Part shown: positions 25,283-33,992 of the stretch, one piece after another
How the letters are laid out: every line of letters starts with the position of its first letter
Numbering within the stretch: the stretch's first letter is position 1
Program-made: the position numbers and the translations under genes
The notes under the pieces: model-generated
What the model was told of the DNA's origin: nothing
The model's database searches: none
Seen by the model: the letters and a program-made list of their open reading frames with translations, nothing else
Source of the DNA: Gallionella sp.
GTDB lineage: Bacteria > Pseudomonadota > Gammaproteobacteria > Burkholderiales > Gallionellaceae
Assembly: GCA_028710565.1 (NCBI GenBank)
Contig: JAQTTV010000021.1
Coordinates: forward strand, 1 to 53,383
Direction of reading: 5' to 3'
Length of the DNA stretch: 53,383 nucleotides

Positions 25283-25348
25283 ATAAACGATCGTTGAATT
25301 TTACTTTGCACTAACCCTCAATGCAATAAAAAATCAACGATCGTTTAT
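25283..25348. promoter_or_regulatory. Paired AACGATCGTT operators of the second hipBA
   Basis: Two inverted 15-bp copies, ATAAACGATCGTTGA at 25283-25297 and TCAACGATCGTTTAT at 25334-25348, about 50 bp centre to centre. They flank the probable hipB promoter. The upstream copy also forms the last codons and stop (IleAsnAspArg-stop) of the 25334-25732 gene. Confidence 0.8.
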
Positions 25349-25732
25349 TATAGATGGCGCTATCTGACTCTTGGCGGGTTTTACAGGAAACCATTTTTCG
25401 ATCTCCCTCAAACTCTTTTTCCCGAAATTGCGAATACGAAAAAGCTCGTTTCTTCGATAAAGCTCGACAACTTTCTCTACTGTCGCCAACCCTTCTTCAT
25501 GGAGAAGGCGCAATGTTCTCGGAGTAAGCTTGACGAACGGGTCAATGCTTTCATGCATTCGTTTGTTTCGGTGGAATCGCTCTATTCTATCTTTGACATT
25601 GTCACCCGACATTTGAAACGCGCGACCGATGGCAGCATAGGATTGGCCCGTTTCCCGAGCCGCGACGATTTCCTGATCCCGTTTGCGGCGAACCTCTCGT
25701 TCCGTCGTTATTTGATCGCACAGACCATACAT
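25334..25732 (-). CDS. HTH protein with RNA polymerase alpha-CTD-like domain
   Basis: 132 residues from ATG at 25732, 10 bases after GGGGGGAA; a GTG further up is open but within that site. N-terminal helix-turn-helix-like part (EIVAARETGQSYAAIGRAFQ). The C-terminal helix-hairpin-helix domain strongly resembles the alpha subunit C-terminal domain (LTPRTLRLLHEEGLATVEKV, then LFRIRNFGKKSLREIEKW). It may bind DNA or sigma factors as a regulator. Its stop codon lies in a hipBA operator, linking it physically to the downstream TA pair. Confidence 0.7.
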   Translation of the reverse strand: MYGLCDQITTEREVRRKRDQEIVAARETGQSYAAIGRAFQMSGDNVKDRIERFHRNKRMHESIDPFVKLTPRTLRLLHEEGLATVEKVVELYRRNELFRIRNFGKKSLREIEKWFPVKPAKSQIAPSIINDR

Positions 25733-25788
25733 GATTACGTCTTCCCCCCACACACTCCAACCAGTTAGACAAACTCAAAAAATAATTT

Positions 25789-26013
25789 TTATTTCGAGAG
25801 CTGTCTGCCGATCATCGACACCACGTTCGAGCCATGATAAGCCTTGTGAGCCTCCGTCAGTCCAACGGAACGTTTAATCAGATCACCAAACGATCCAGAC
25901 TTCTGTTCTGCCACCACAAGCCTTGCGATGTCATCCCTGATGTACTCAGGTTGTTGAGCGATGATGTTTGCTATTCGCTCAGGGCGTTCCAATCCTTCCA
26001 GTAGTTTGTCCAT
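25789..26013 (-). CDS. Small hypothetical protein
   Basis: 74 residues; ATG preceded by AAGAAG. Helical and charged (LERPERIANIIAQQPEYIRD). No signal peptide, no family recognised. It is about 55 bp upstream of the alpha-CTD-like gene, same strand, and may be in its operon. About 240 bp of gene-free DNA separates it from the next gene (26251); I see nothing in that gap. Confidence 0.5.
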   Translation of the reverse strand: MDKLLEGLERPERIANIIAQQPEYIRDDIARLVVAEQKSGSFGDLIKRSVGLTEAHKAYHGSNVVSMIGRQLSK

Positions 26014-26250
26014 ATTTTCTTCTTGCTTAGTTGGTATGCCATGCTATCGGGTCAACAGTGCGTGTTCTGATGAAAACCGTCTTCATTATGCTCGTGCAAA
26101 GCTCCTTCAGGAATTAACGGAATCTGGTTAAGAGCTACGGATGTCGTTTATCAACTGAGCCGATACATCCATCCAGAAACCCGTCATTCGGTGTAGTTTG
26201 TATTTCTGTTGCACGATGAGAATTATAGACCGATGAAACCGGTTGTTCCA

Positions 26251-28458
26251 TCAATTCGGCATTCGACGAATCAATCCCTCAAACTCTTCAATCGGCACGG
26301 GTTTGCTAAACAAATAGCCCTGGTACGCGTGACAGCCATTACGTTCGAGGAAGTCACGCTGTGCCTCGGTTTCCACTCCTTCTGCAATCACTTCCATTCC
26401 CAGACTGTTGCCCATGCTGATGATGGTCTGCACGATCACTGCATCAGTGGGTTTTATGCCAATATTATGCACGAAAGACAGATCAATTTTCAGTTGATCA
26501 AGCGGAAGTTGTGTCAAGTAAGACAGGGATGAATAGCCTGTGCCAAAGTCGTCCATGGAGAAACGCACGCCGACTTCCTTGAGGTCGCGCATCTTGACGA
26601 CAGCGTCATTGATGTTGTTTAGCACCACGCTCTCGGTCAGTTCGAGCTTGAGCCGGGCCGGATCGGCACCAGTCTTTTTAAGGGTTGCACGCACTTGTTC
26701 GACGAAGTCCGGTTGGTGGAATTGCCGCGCGCTCACGTTGACGGCAAGTTGCAGTTCACATGCCAACGGGTTTGCTTCCCATGCCTTGATCTGGGCGCAA
26801 GCGGCTTCCAACACCCATTGCCCGATGGGCAGAATCAGCCCGGTATCTTCCGCCAGGGAGATGAAGTCCAGCGGCGAGACCAGGCCGCGTTTGGGATGCA
26901 GCCAACGCAGCAATGCTTCAGCACCGATGGGCTGATTAGCGGCATTCATCTGTATCTGGAAGAAAAGTTTGAATTGCTGCAGGGAAAGTGAGTGGCGCAA
27001 GTCGGTTTCAAGCACAGCACGGGCTTCGAGCGATGCCTGCATGTCCGGATCGAAGAAACGAAGGGTGTTGCGGCCAGAGGTCTTAGCCTGATACATTGCG
27101 GTATCGGCGTGCTTGAACACGTCATCCATGCCAATCTCGTTGTCACGGAACAAACTGATGCCAATACTGGCGGAGCTGTAGTGTTCAAACCCCTGAAGAT
27201 TGAAGGGCCGGTTAAGGGAGGCAAGAACCGTCTCTCCAATATCCTGGGCTTGTGCTACCGCTTGCTGGGTATCTTCGTTCAGTTCCTCAAGAACGACGAC
27301 GAACTCGTCGCCACCCATTCGGGCGACCGTATCACTGTTGCGCACGCAATCCTGGAGACGTTTGGCGACCTCAATCAGCAGCAGATCACCGATGTTGTGA
27401 CCCTTGGTATCGTTAAGTGCCTTGAAGTTGTCCAGATCAATAAACAAGATTGCGCCATGGTTCTTGTGGCGTGCGCTGTGGGCCAGCACACGCTGCACGC
27501 GATCCCGCAACAGGCTACGGTTGGGCAGGCCGGTTAGAGAATCATAAAAGGCGAGTTGCTCAATATGAACCGCCTGCGCTTTAAGCTTAGTGATGTCCTC
27601 CACTATGACCAGCAGATCTTCTTCTTCTTCTTCTTCTTCTGCAAGCCGGATTCCAGTGATGGTGAGGCGCAGCCATTTTTCGCCCAGCGCAGCATCAATG
27701 CCACGCAAGGCCATCCCGCTGGTGAGGACAGTTTGTGCCTGTTGGTGCAGATTGAGTAACGGCAGGATGTCTTCAAGTTCGCGCCCGGAAACATCTTCTC
27801 CGTTCTTCAGTCCGAACATCTCGCGGAAGGAGCGGTTGACACTCCGTACCTTGAGTGTATCGTTCACCACGATCAGCCCCGCAGGAAGGCTCGCAATGAT
27901 ATCCTCGGCGTAGCGCTTGAGGCCAAGAATAGTATCCCGATCAGTCTGCATATAGGTGTCGAGGGCAAGCCCCATATCCAGCATGACGATCTTGATCAAA
28001 GCCTGGCAGGTGGCGACAAAAGCCTCGGGGTCTTCCCCGAGCTGCTGCCAGAGTTCGGGGAGCAATCCTGCCAGGTACTTGCTGTAAGCGCCGAGGTACC
28101 ACTTGGGTTCGAGCCCGATGTGCTGATGAACAACGCCTACCCGCAAGCGGTGGAGAATGTATTCGGAGCCGTAGTCGCCCGCAGTCAGGCTGTCAAAATA
28201 TGACATCTGGGTTCGCTTCAGACGCTCAAGGGAGGGCGTATCCGGAATGAAACGGCGGGTTTCCTCGAACTTGAGCATGTGGGCGTAAAAGTCGTCCACG
28301 AAGCGCCGCGACACATTTTGCAGACGCGCGTGCAGCTCCGTGAGCAAGCTGACATCGGTTTCGTCGAACTTCAGGAACTCCTTGCGCCGAGCGATTTCTT
28401 GCGCGTCGATCCTGATCGCCCGAGCCAGCGCGGCGACGGCCTCGTCCGAGAGATTCAC
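26251..28458 (-). CDS. Globin-coupled diguanylate cyclase/phosphodiesterase (protoglobin-PAS-GGDEF-EAL)
   Basis: 735 residues; GTG start with GGGAG. Residues 1-165 are a globin-coupled sensor with candidate haem His in VVHQHIGLEPKWYLGAY (near 111-113), so it probably senses O2. PAS about 185-290; GGDEF at 382-386 with an I-site RNSD five residues before; EAL domain 490-735 with EALLRW, NVSARQF, LELTES and DDFGTGYSSL. Both catalytic domains look intact. It makes or breaks cyclic di-GMP. A seven-Glu run at 274-280 is encoded by a GAA repeat. The upstream DNA is duplicated before 28868-30709. Confidence 0.92.
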   Translation of the reverse strand: MNLSDEAVAALARAIRIDAQEIARRKEFLKFDETDVSLLTELHARLQNVSRRFVDDFYAHMLKFEETRRFIPDTPSLERLKRTQMSYFDSLTAGDYGSEYILHRLRVGVVHQHIGLEPKWYLGAYSKYLAGLLPELWQQLGEDPEAFVATCQALIKIVMLDMGLALDTYMQTDRDTILGLKRYAEDIIASLPAGLIVVNDTLKVRSVNRSFREMFGLKNGEDVSGRELEDILPLLNLHQQAQTVLTSGMALRGIDAALGEKWLRLTITGIRLAEEEEEEEDLLVIVEDITKLKAQAVHIEQLAFYDSLTGLPNRSLLRDRVQRVLAHSARHKNHGAILFIDLDNFKALNDTKGHNIGDLLLIEVAKRLQDCVRNSDTVARMGGDEFVVVLEELNEDTQQAVAQAQDIGETVLASLNRPFNLQGFEHYSSASIGISLFRDNEIGMDDVFKHADTAMYQAKTSGRNTLRFFDPDMQASLEARAVLETDLRHSLSLQQFKLFFQIQMNAANQPIGAEALLRWLHPKRGLVSPLDFISLAEDTGLILPIGQWVLEAACAQIKAWEANPLACELQLAVNVSARQFHQPDFVEQVRATLKKTGADPARLKLELTESVVLNNINDAVVKMRDLKEVGVRFSMDDFGTGYSSLSYLTQLPLDQLKIDLSFVHNIGIKPTDAVIVQTIISMGNSLGMEVIAEGVETEAQRDFLERNGCHAYQGYLFSKPVPIEEFEGLIRRMPN
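27617..27640. repeat. Trinucleotide (TCT)8 tract in the PAS-GGDEF gene
   Basis: Eight TCT units on the plus strand. They encode seven consecutive Glu plus the start of Asp on the minus strand. Slippage would change linker length in frame. Confidence 0.85.
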
Positions 28459-28492
28459 AGTCCGACTCCCGCTATAGAGCCGCAGACGGCGA

Positions 28493-28590
28493 TGGGGATG
28501 TCAGGCTTGCTTGCTTGCTTGCTTGCGCAATATTTTTTCCACGGCACACCCAACCTTTATTTATTTTTGTTCACGTTTTATGCCAGACTC
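28493..28590. repeat. Duplicated leader, copy 1 (with (GCTT)5)
   Basis: About 98 bp nearly identical to 30813-30911. It includes five GCTT units (28505-28524), the GCAATATTTTTTCCACG block, and GTTCACGTTTT, then GCCAGACTC at the end. Each copy lies just upstream of a c-di-GMP gene. Confidence 0.85.
28527..28541 (-). promoter_or_regulatory. Candidate sigma-54 promoter of 26251-28458
   Basis: Minus strand reads TGGAAAAAATATTGC: GG and GC separated by exactly 10 bases, as in -24/-12 promoters, though the CACG part is replaced by A. The same element is conserved before 28868-30709. Confidence 0.5.
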
Positions 28591-28659
28591 CGGTGTACCC
28601 ACTTCACCGGTTGCTCTCTTTACTTACGAACCCGTATGATTGTAGCACTTTGCTATGTC

Positions 28660-28788
28660 CTAGGCTTTCACCCACAACTGACACCCACGACTGATGCAGG
28701 TCGCGCCTTGGGGAAAGTCCTCTGCCCATTCTGGATTGTCGTCATCCAGCATTTCTGCGGGATTCTGGCGTTTTGCTAATTTAGCCAT
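28660..28788 (-). pseudogene. Decayed BrnA-type antitoxin gene
   Basis: 42 codons from ATG behind GAGAGGTG. Reads MAKLAKRQNPAEMLDDDNPE, then WAEDF, a typical antitoxin start with NPEW. Then the frame fails: the +1 frame continues PKARPASVV, the expected next motif. So a single-base shift and later loss of the C-terminal RHH part have destroyed it. No BrnT toxin gene is seen beside it. Confidence 0.65.
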
Positions 28789-28867
28789 ATCGTTTCACCT
28801 CTCGACTGTTGGAAAGTATGGATAAAAACGCGGCGACGACATCCAATTTATACCCGCGTCTAAACCA

Positions 28868-30709
28868 TCACCCTTTGTAGAACTGAAAATTATTCTTGCC
28901 CGACTGCTTGGCACGATACATCGCCCCATCAGCGCAGCTCAACAACTTTTCCATCTCGGCGGCATGTTCGGGATAGAGGCTAATGCCAATACTGGCCGTC
29001 ACTGTTACCGAATATCCCCCCAAGTCATAAGGTTCTGCAAGACATAGTAGCCCCTTGTTGACGGCGGTCTCCACATCCGCAATGCCGCCAATATTCAGCA
29101 GCAAAATAGTAAATTCATCGCCACCCAGGCGCGCCACCGTATCACCGCCGCGCACACAGGATTTCAGACGCTCTGCGACTGCGCATAACAAACGGTCTCC
29201 GGCAGCGTGCCCATGCGTGTCGTTCACCTCCTTGAACCCGTCCAGATCCAGAAACACCAGTGCAAATTGGGTAGCGGCACGCTGTGCCTGCACGATAGAC
29301 TGTCCTACCCGATCCAAAAACAGTGCCCGGTTAGGTAATCCGGTCAGGGCATCGTGCTGCGCCAGATGTTGAATCTCGCGCTCCAATGCTTTTTGCTGGG
29401 AAATATCCTGTTGAATCGCCAGAAAATTTGCCACCTCGCCGCGCTCATCAAGAATGGGTGAGATGTTCTGGATAATGGTATAGAGCGAGCCATCCTTGCG
29501 CCGTTCCACCACTTCACCGCGCCACGCCTGGCCGGACAGGATGATCTGCCACATGTCGCGCCAGAACGCCTTGTCATGCTGCCCTGAACTGAACAGGTGC
29601 GGGGTATGGCCGATTATTTCTCCGCTGCCGTAGCCGCTGAACCGGCTCAGCGCTTCGTTGTGCCAGATTATTTTTCCGTCGCGCGTGGTAATGACCATGG
29701 CATTCGCCGCATGTTTCACCGCCAGGCTCAACATGCGCAACTCCTGCCGCCTCTTGGCCATGCGCATCGCGACGGTAATGTGATGGGCCATGCCGGTCAA
29801 CTTCCGGATGACAACCTCATCAAATGCCTCGCGGTTTGCCGAATACAACGCCAGTACGCCGTTCACCTCATCCATCACTCCCAGCGGAAGCGCCAGCACA
29901 TCGTACATGCCATAATGCTCGGCACGCTCGCGCCAGGGCGCAAAACCCGGCGCGTCCACAGCAAACGAACAGGGATGATCCTGGGAAATTGCCCGCCCCA
30001 CCGGGCCGCGCCCTTCCGGCGTATCATCCCAACGCACGTTGATCCCTTCCAGATACGCCGTTTCCCCGCTGGCTGCAATCATACTGACCGTTCCGTCGGC
30101 TTCCTTGATGCCAATCCAGACCAGTTTGAACTCGAACAGTTCGGCAATCTGCCGGCAAATTTCCGCCGTCAGCGGAGTCTTGTCCATGTCCCGCAAGATC
30201 AGCCGGTCAAGCTCTTGCGAAAAGCGCTCGGCTGCCAGCAACTCGCGCCGCCGGTTACGTTGCCCGAGCAGTTTCAGTTCGCGCCGCATAATCGGCACCA
30301 GACGCGCCAGGCTGTGCAGGCAGATAATATCCCGTGCGCCCGCGCGCATCGCACCAACGACTTGGTCATGTTCGCTGTTATCCAAATAGGCCAGCAGCGG
30401 GATGTCCAGCCCCCTCGCGCGCAGCAGACTGACAATCTGATCAAGCTGACTATGGCAAACCGGTGAACATTCAATTTTCTGGTGTTGGCCGGTACGGGCT
30501 TCGGTACGGCGCTCAAGCACGCCACGGCGGGCTGGTGAGCATTTAATGATCAGCACGTCCCAATGATCCGTGAGCCTCTTCTCCAAATCGTCCAGCGTAT
30601 CTATACCTTGATGATGGAAATCAAAGCCGCCTTGACTCAGTTCATTTAGCAACTGGCTGGCAATTTCATCCGGAATTCGGACCAATAACATGCGTAAAGG
30701 AGTGGACAT
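28868..30709 (-). CDS. Diguanylate cyclase with pseudo-receiver, GAF and PAS domains
   Basis: 613 residues; ATG with GAGG. Residues 1-145 look like a response-regulator receiver, but the phospho-Asp position is replaced (DVLIIKCSP in place of DxxLLDxxxP), so it is probably not phosphorylated. GAF about 165-315 (GRGPVGRAISQ, YDVLALPLGV); PAS about 325-435; GGDEF 529-533 with an RGGD I-site upstream, so feedback inhibition is likely. No EAL domain. Cytoplasmic c-di-GMP synthase with two sensory modules. It shares its leader sequence with the globin-coupled protein downstream. Confidence 0.9.
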   Translation of the reverse strand: MSTPLRMLLVRIPDEIASQLLNELSQGGFDFHHQGIDTLDDLEKRLTDHWDVLIIKCSPARRGVLERRTEARTGQHQKIECSPVCHSQLDQIVSLLRARGLDIPLLAYLDNSEHDQVVGAMRAGARDIICLHSLARLVPIMRRELKLLGQRNRRRELLAAERFSQELDRLILRDMDKTPLTAEICRQIAELFEFKLVWIGIKEADGTVSMIAASGETAYLEGINVRWDDTPEGRGPVGRAISQDHPCSFAVDAPGFAPWRERAEHYGMYDVLALPLGVMDEVNGVLALYSANREAFDEVVIRKLTGMAHHITVAMRMAKRRQELRMLSLAVKHAANAMVITTRDGKIIWHNEALSRFSGYGSGEIIGHTPHLFSSGQHDKAFWRDMWQIILSGQAWRGEVVERRKDGSLYTIIQNISPILDERGEVANFLAIQQDISQQKALEREIQHLAQHDALTGLPNRALFLDRVGQSIVQAQRAATQFALVFLDLDGFKEVNDTHGHAAGDRLLCAVAERLKSCVRGGDTVARLGGDEFTILLLNIGGIADVETAVNKGLLCLAEPYDLGGYSVTVTASIGISLYPEHAAEMEKLLSCADGAMYRAKQSGKNNFQFYKG

Positions 30710-30812
30710 AAATTACCTCACGGGTAGCTGAAACGCATAACCCAAACAGCTCTCAGGTACGACAGGAGGATTGGGTGAAGGGCCAGAGGTCGCGCCGCAT
30801 GGTGCTTGCGTG

Positions 30813-30911
30813 TGGGGACGTCAGGCTTGCTTGCTTGCTTGCTTGCGCAATATTTTTTCCACGATATGTCCCAACTTTTATTTATTCTTGTTCACGTTTT
30901 GCGCCAGACTC
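30813..30911. repeat. Duplicated leader, copy 2 (with (GCTT)5)
   Basis: Second copy of the 98-bp leader, with the same (GCTT)5 at 30825-30844 and the same GCAATATTTTTTCCACG. It is upstream of 28868-30709 and in the gap after the 30947-32215 gene. Confidence 0.85.
30847..30861 (-). promoter_or_regulatory. Candidate sigma-54 promoter of 28868-30709
   Basis: Same TGGAAAAAATATTGC with GG-N10-GC spacing on the minus strand as in copy 1. Confidence 0.5.
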
Positions 30912-30946
30912 TGATATGACATCTTCTTCTCTGGCGGTTCTCTTTC

Positions 30947-32215
30947 TCACGGGCTCATGCGATTACACAGCGGCGGCGTACCGAAGGTTTCGCAAAATAC
31001 CCGGTACAGATCCCGCTCCGCCCAGCGCCACCCTTCGCTGACCAGACGAAACCGCACCCGCGCGGCACCATCTGCAAGATAGTTATAAAGTAACACATTA
31101 TCGCTACTGCCGCGCAGGTGATCCCCCAGTCGCTTGCGCAAATCTCCAGTCGAGCCGATATACACTACGCTGTGCGGCCCCGACGGCGCGCCTTTCTCAA
31201 ACCATCCTGCTTTTACTTCACTAGCGGGCGAACCCAACGCCGCCCGGATTTCGTACACACCCGGCTGGGCCGGAACCGTAGTTCGCAGCACTTGATAAGT
31301 CAACGGTAGCAGTGCGGTAAACCCCTCGGTCGCCGCCAAATAATTCATGCGCTGGCTGCGACTCCGAAAATCGGGAATCGCCAAGTCGTGCCGGATGTTG
31401 GCCACCGTGCGCCGCAACAAACGAAGGCCATATTCACACTCAAGGATGGCGACGATGGCACCATCCGTCAGCGGCTCCCGCAATTCCTCTTGGAGCATCC
31501 ATACTTTTTCCATTTTAATCACATGATCCACGAAATGGCAATGAACCTGCCGAGGCTTCGGAAAAAGTCCGCCCATCGGTACCGTTTCGCCGTTCGGCAG
31601 TGCGATGGACAATACGCGCACCAATCGGGAAATCCGGCCCGGATCTGCCACCACGGAAAGATTCGACTCCAATCGCAGCCGGGCGGAAATCTCCGCCTGG
31701 GTCAGCGGTAAGAGCGCCAAAGCCTGCCCGGAACGCAGATATGCCGCTTGCGATACCAGCACTGCCTGCATCAGTGCGTGAGTGAGCCGGTTTCGGGTAT
31801 TGATGAGGCGCAACCTGCGCAATACGCCCGCGAGTTCCGCAGGGAAGTCCGGGCGAGACATCATGAGGCTCACACCCTCTTCATCGAACCGGTATTCCCG
31901 CACGTAACTGTCGCAGTGGTAGAGAAACATCAGCCCCCTGCTCGCCCCAGTGCCGGGATACAAGTTTTTCATATCGTGTATCTTCCCCAGAACCGGGGAG
32001 GCTTGGGTTTGAGGGGCTTCGCCCGCATCATGCTCCACCTGCGCGCCTTCCAATTGACTCACGGTCACCCAGGGGCGCAGGGCGTCGAACCCGGTGGATG
32101 ACTCCACTTGGGTTACGAGACGATCGAAAGTCCGTAGCGGCAACTCCAGAAAGCGGGCGAGTACGATTTTGCCGAGCAGTCCGGCATCAATTTTTTTATT
32201 GTTATAGTGCTGCAA
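30947..32215 (-). CDS. Sigma-54-like protein fused to a GIY-YIG nuclease domain
   Basis: 422 residues; TTG start without a clear ribosome binding site. Residues 141-290 follow the order of RpoN: RNRLTHALMQAVLVSQAAYL (core-binding), PLTQAEISARLRL (HTH-like), GGLFPKPRQV, REPLTDGAIVAIL, then an RpoN-box-like LLRRTVANIRHDLAIPDFRS (266-285). The N-terminus (LARFLELPLRTFDRLVTQVE) may echo region I. Residues 317-422 are a GIY-YIG domain: PGVYEI, VVYIGSTGDLRKRLGDHL, Glu400 in WAERDLY and a terminal Asn. The joining of a sigma-54-like body and a nuclease is unusual. Function unknown; DNA-targeted cleavage is one inference. Confidence 0.65.
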   Translation of the reverse strand: MQHYNNKKIDAGLLGKIVLARFLELPLRTFDRLVTQVESSTGFDALRPWVTVSQLEGAQVEHDAGEAPQTQASPVLGKIHDMKNLYPGTGASRGLMFLYHCDSYVREYRFDEEGVSLMMSRPDFPAELAGVLRRLRLINTRNRLTHALMQAVLVSQAAYLRSGQALALLPLTQAEISARLRLESNLSVVADPGRISRLVRVLSIALPNGETVPMGGLFPKPRQVHCHFVDHVIKMEKVWMLQEELREPLTDGAIVAILECEYGLRLLRRTVANIRHDLAIPDFRSRSQRMNYLAATEGFTALLPLTYQVLRTTVPAQPGVYEIRAALGSPASEVKAGWFEKGAPSGPHSVVYIGSTGDLRKRLGDHLRGSSDNVLLYNYLADGAARVRFRLVSEGWRWAERDLYRVFCETFGTPPLCNRMSP

Positions 32216-32281
32216 TCGTTATTACGCCGATAAGTGTTTTTTAACATATCGCGGATTCACAACGAAATGCACTAAATTAAG

Positions 32282-32602
32282 TTACCTCTGGCAAAGTTTT
32301 TCACCTTCCGCGATTGCCGAGAAAACATCTTCCAAGCCCTCTCTTACCATTTCAGCCAATTTGATGATTTCTTCCGGTGCAGATTGACTGGCAATATTGC
32401 AAATCAACATAAGTAATTCCTTCATCATTTTCAAGTTCTTCACAAACTCCAAACTCATCGCCTCATCAATGTAAAACAGGAGTGTGTCTGAATTTGGGAA
32501 GCTAAAATCATTGACGACAGCGTCTCTCAATACAGCCCATGCACTTTGCAGGTCTGAAAGCGCAGTTTTGTTATAGTCAGTAGGTTCTTTGGAAAATCCC
32601 AT
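32282..32602 (-). CDS. Small helical hypothetical protein
   Basis: 106 residues. Mostly helical and acidic, with LQSAWAVLRDAVVNDF and MMKELLMLICNIASQS segments; no signal peptide. No family recognised. Ribosome binding site weak. It lies 70 bp from the IS4-family insertion; before the insertion it would have followed the ihfA-type gene on the same strand with a short gap. Confidence 0.5.
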   Translation of the reverse strand: MGFSKEPTDYNKTALSDLQSAWAVLRDAVVNDFSFPNSDTLLFYIDEAMSLEFVKNLKMMKELLMLICNIASQSAPEEIIKLAEMVREGLEDVFSAIAEGEKLCQR

Positions 32603-32672
32603 ATTAGCTAACCGTTCAAAGGCGAAAGAATCAGAATATCGATTATGGCCGCCAAAAATCAGGCAATTGTTA

Positions 32673-32681
32673 TCCCATGAT
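32673..32681. repeat. Target-site duplication, left copy
   Basis: TCCCATGAT, repeated exactly at 33993-34001 at the other end of the IS. Confidence 0.9.
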
Positions 32682-33992
32682 CACTACTGTCCGGAGATGC
32701 GAAGTTATGCACAGGATAACTCACTGAATATAAATTATTAAATGACATATTTTTCCGTAGACGATTTCAACTTGCGTCAAAATCCAGACTTTTGTCAGGG
32801 GTTTAAAAATGCACGCAGGAAAATTGGTATTTGCTCAACTGATGGCACATCTGCCACTGCACACATTTCATCAGTGTGTAGCAAAATATCCAAGTCGATA
32901 TCCAACACTCAAATTCTCGCATCTCGATCAATTTCTTTGCATGGCCTTCGCGCAACTGACATACCGCGAGAGCTTGCGCGACATCGAAATCTGTCTGCGC
33001 GCTCACCAATTCAAGCTCTATCACCTAGGCATTCGTGGCAACATCGCAAAGAGCACACTGGCCGACGCCAACGAATCTCGCGACTGGCGTATTTTTCAGG
33101 ATTTTGCGCTGAGCCTAATCCAGACCGCCAGAACACTTTACGCCAGCGACCACTTTGCGGTCGAGTTGGATCAAACCGTTTACGCACTCGACACCACGAC
33201 CATCGACCTGTGCTTGAGCGTCTTTCCTTGGGCGCGCTTTCGCCAAGCCAAAGCCGCCGTCAAGATGCAGACGTTACTCGACCTGCGCGGCAATATTCCG
33301 ACCTTCATTTACATCAGCGATGGCAAGATGCACGAGATCAATGTGCTCGACATCTTAATGCCCGAAGCTGGCAGCTTTTACATCATGGATCGCGGCTTTA
33401 CCGACTTCTCCCGCTGGTTCGTCTTGCATCAGGCACAAGCGTTCTTTATCATTCGTGGCAAATCCAATCTGCAGTTTCGCCGCATCTACTCCCGCACCGT
33501 GGACAAATCTACTGGTCTGCGTTGCGATCAAACCATTGCCTTGACCTCGGTCAAGGCCAGCAAGGCTTACCCGCAACACTTGCGCCGCATCAGGTTCTAC
33601 GATGCCGAACACAACAAATATCTGGTCTTTTTGACCAACAACTTCGACTTGCCTGCGCTGACCATCGCCCAGCTTTACCGCTGTCGCTGGCAGGTCGAAC
33701 TGTTCTTCAAATGGATCAAACAGCATCTTCGCATCAAAAAGTTCTACGGCACCACCGAGAATGCGGTCAAAACGCAAATCTGGATCGCGATCAGCGTTTA
33801 TGTGCTGGTCGCTATCGTGAAAAAACGCCTCCAAACCGAAGCTTCACTTTACACAATTCTACAAATTTTAAGCCTGACGCTTTTCGAAAAAACACCAATA
33901 AATCAAGTTGTTACAAATATTAAAAGACAAATCACCAAATCTAAAAATGATAACCAATTGAATCTATTCGATTAAATCTCCGGACACTAATG
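32682..33992 (+). mobile_element. IS4-family insertion sequence, complete
   Basis: 1311 bp. Ends: left CACTACTGTCCGGAGAT, inverted right CATTAGTGTCCGGAGAT (15 of 17 match). Flanked by a 9-bp direct repeat TCCCATGAT. One transposase gene fills it. It is inserted in the 3' end of the ihfA-type gene. Confidence 0.92.
32809..33975 (+). CDS. IS4-family DDE transposase
   Basis: 388 residues; the ATG follows the IS left end by about 130 bp. The DDE triad is visible as [15 protein letters not shown] and the IS4 signature [20 protein letters not shown] (Y-x2-R-x3-E-x6-K). No frameshift or stop, so probably active. An overlapping reading frame (32742-33923) is a shadow with no transposase motifs. Confidence 0.95.
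   Translation: MHAGKLVFAQLMAHLPLHTFHQCVAKYPSRYPTLKFSHLDQFLCMAFAQLTYRESLRDIEICLRAHQFKLYHLGIRGNIAKSTLADANESRDWRIFQDFALSLIQTARTLYASDHFAVELDQTVYALDTTTIDLCLSVFPWARFRQAKAAVKMQTLLDLRGNIPTFIYISDGKMHEINVLDILMPEAGSFYIMDRGFTDFSRWFVLHQAQAFFIIRGKSNLQFRRIYSRTVDKSTGLRCDQTIALTSVKASKAYPQHLRRIRFYDAEHNKYLVFLTNNFDLPALTIAQLYRCRWQVELFFKWIKQHLRIKKFYGTTENAVKTQIWIAISVYVLVAIVKKRLQTEASLYTILQILSLTLFEKTPINQVVTNIKRQITKSKNDNQLNLFD

Noticed and set aside
32742..33923. 393-codon plus-strand ORF overlapping the IS4 transposase
   Set aside because: It is out of frame with the transposase and lacks DDE motifs; composition is Arg/Ser/His-rich as expected of a shadow frame.
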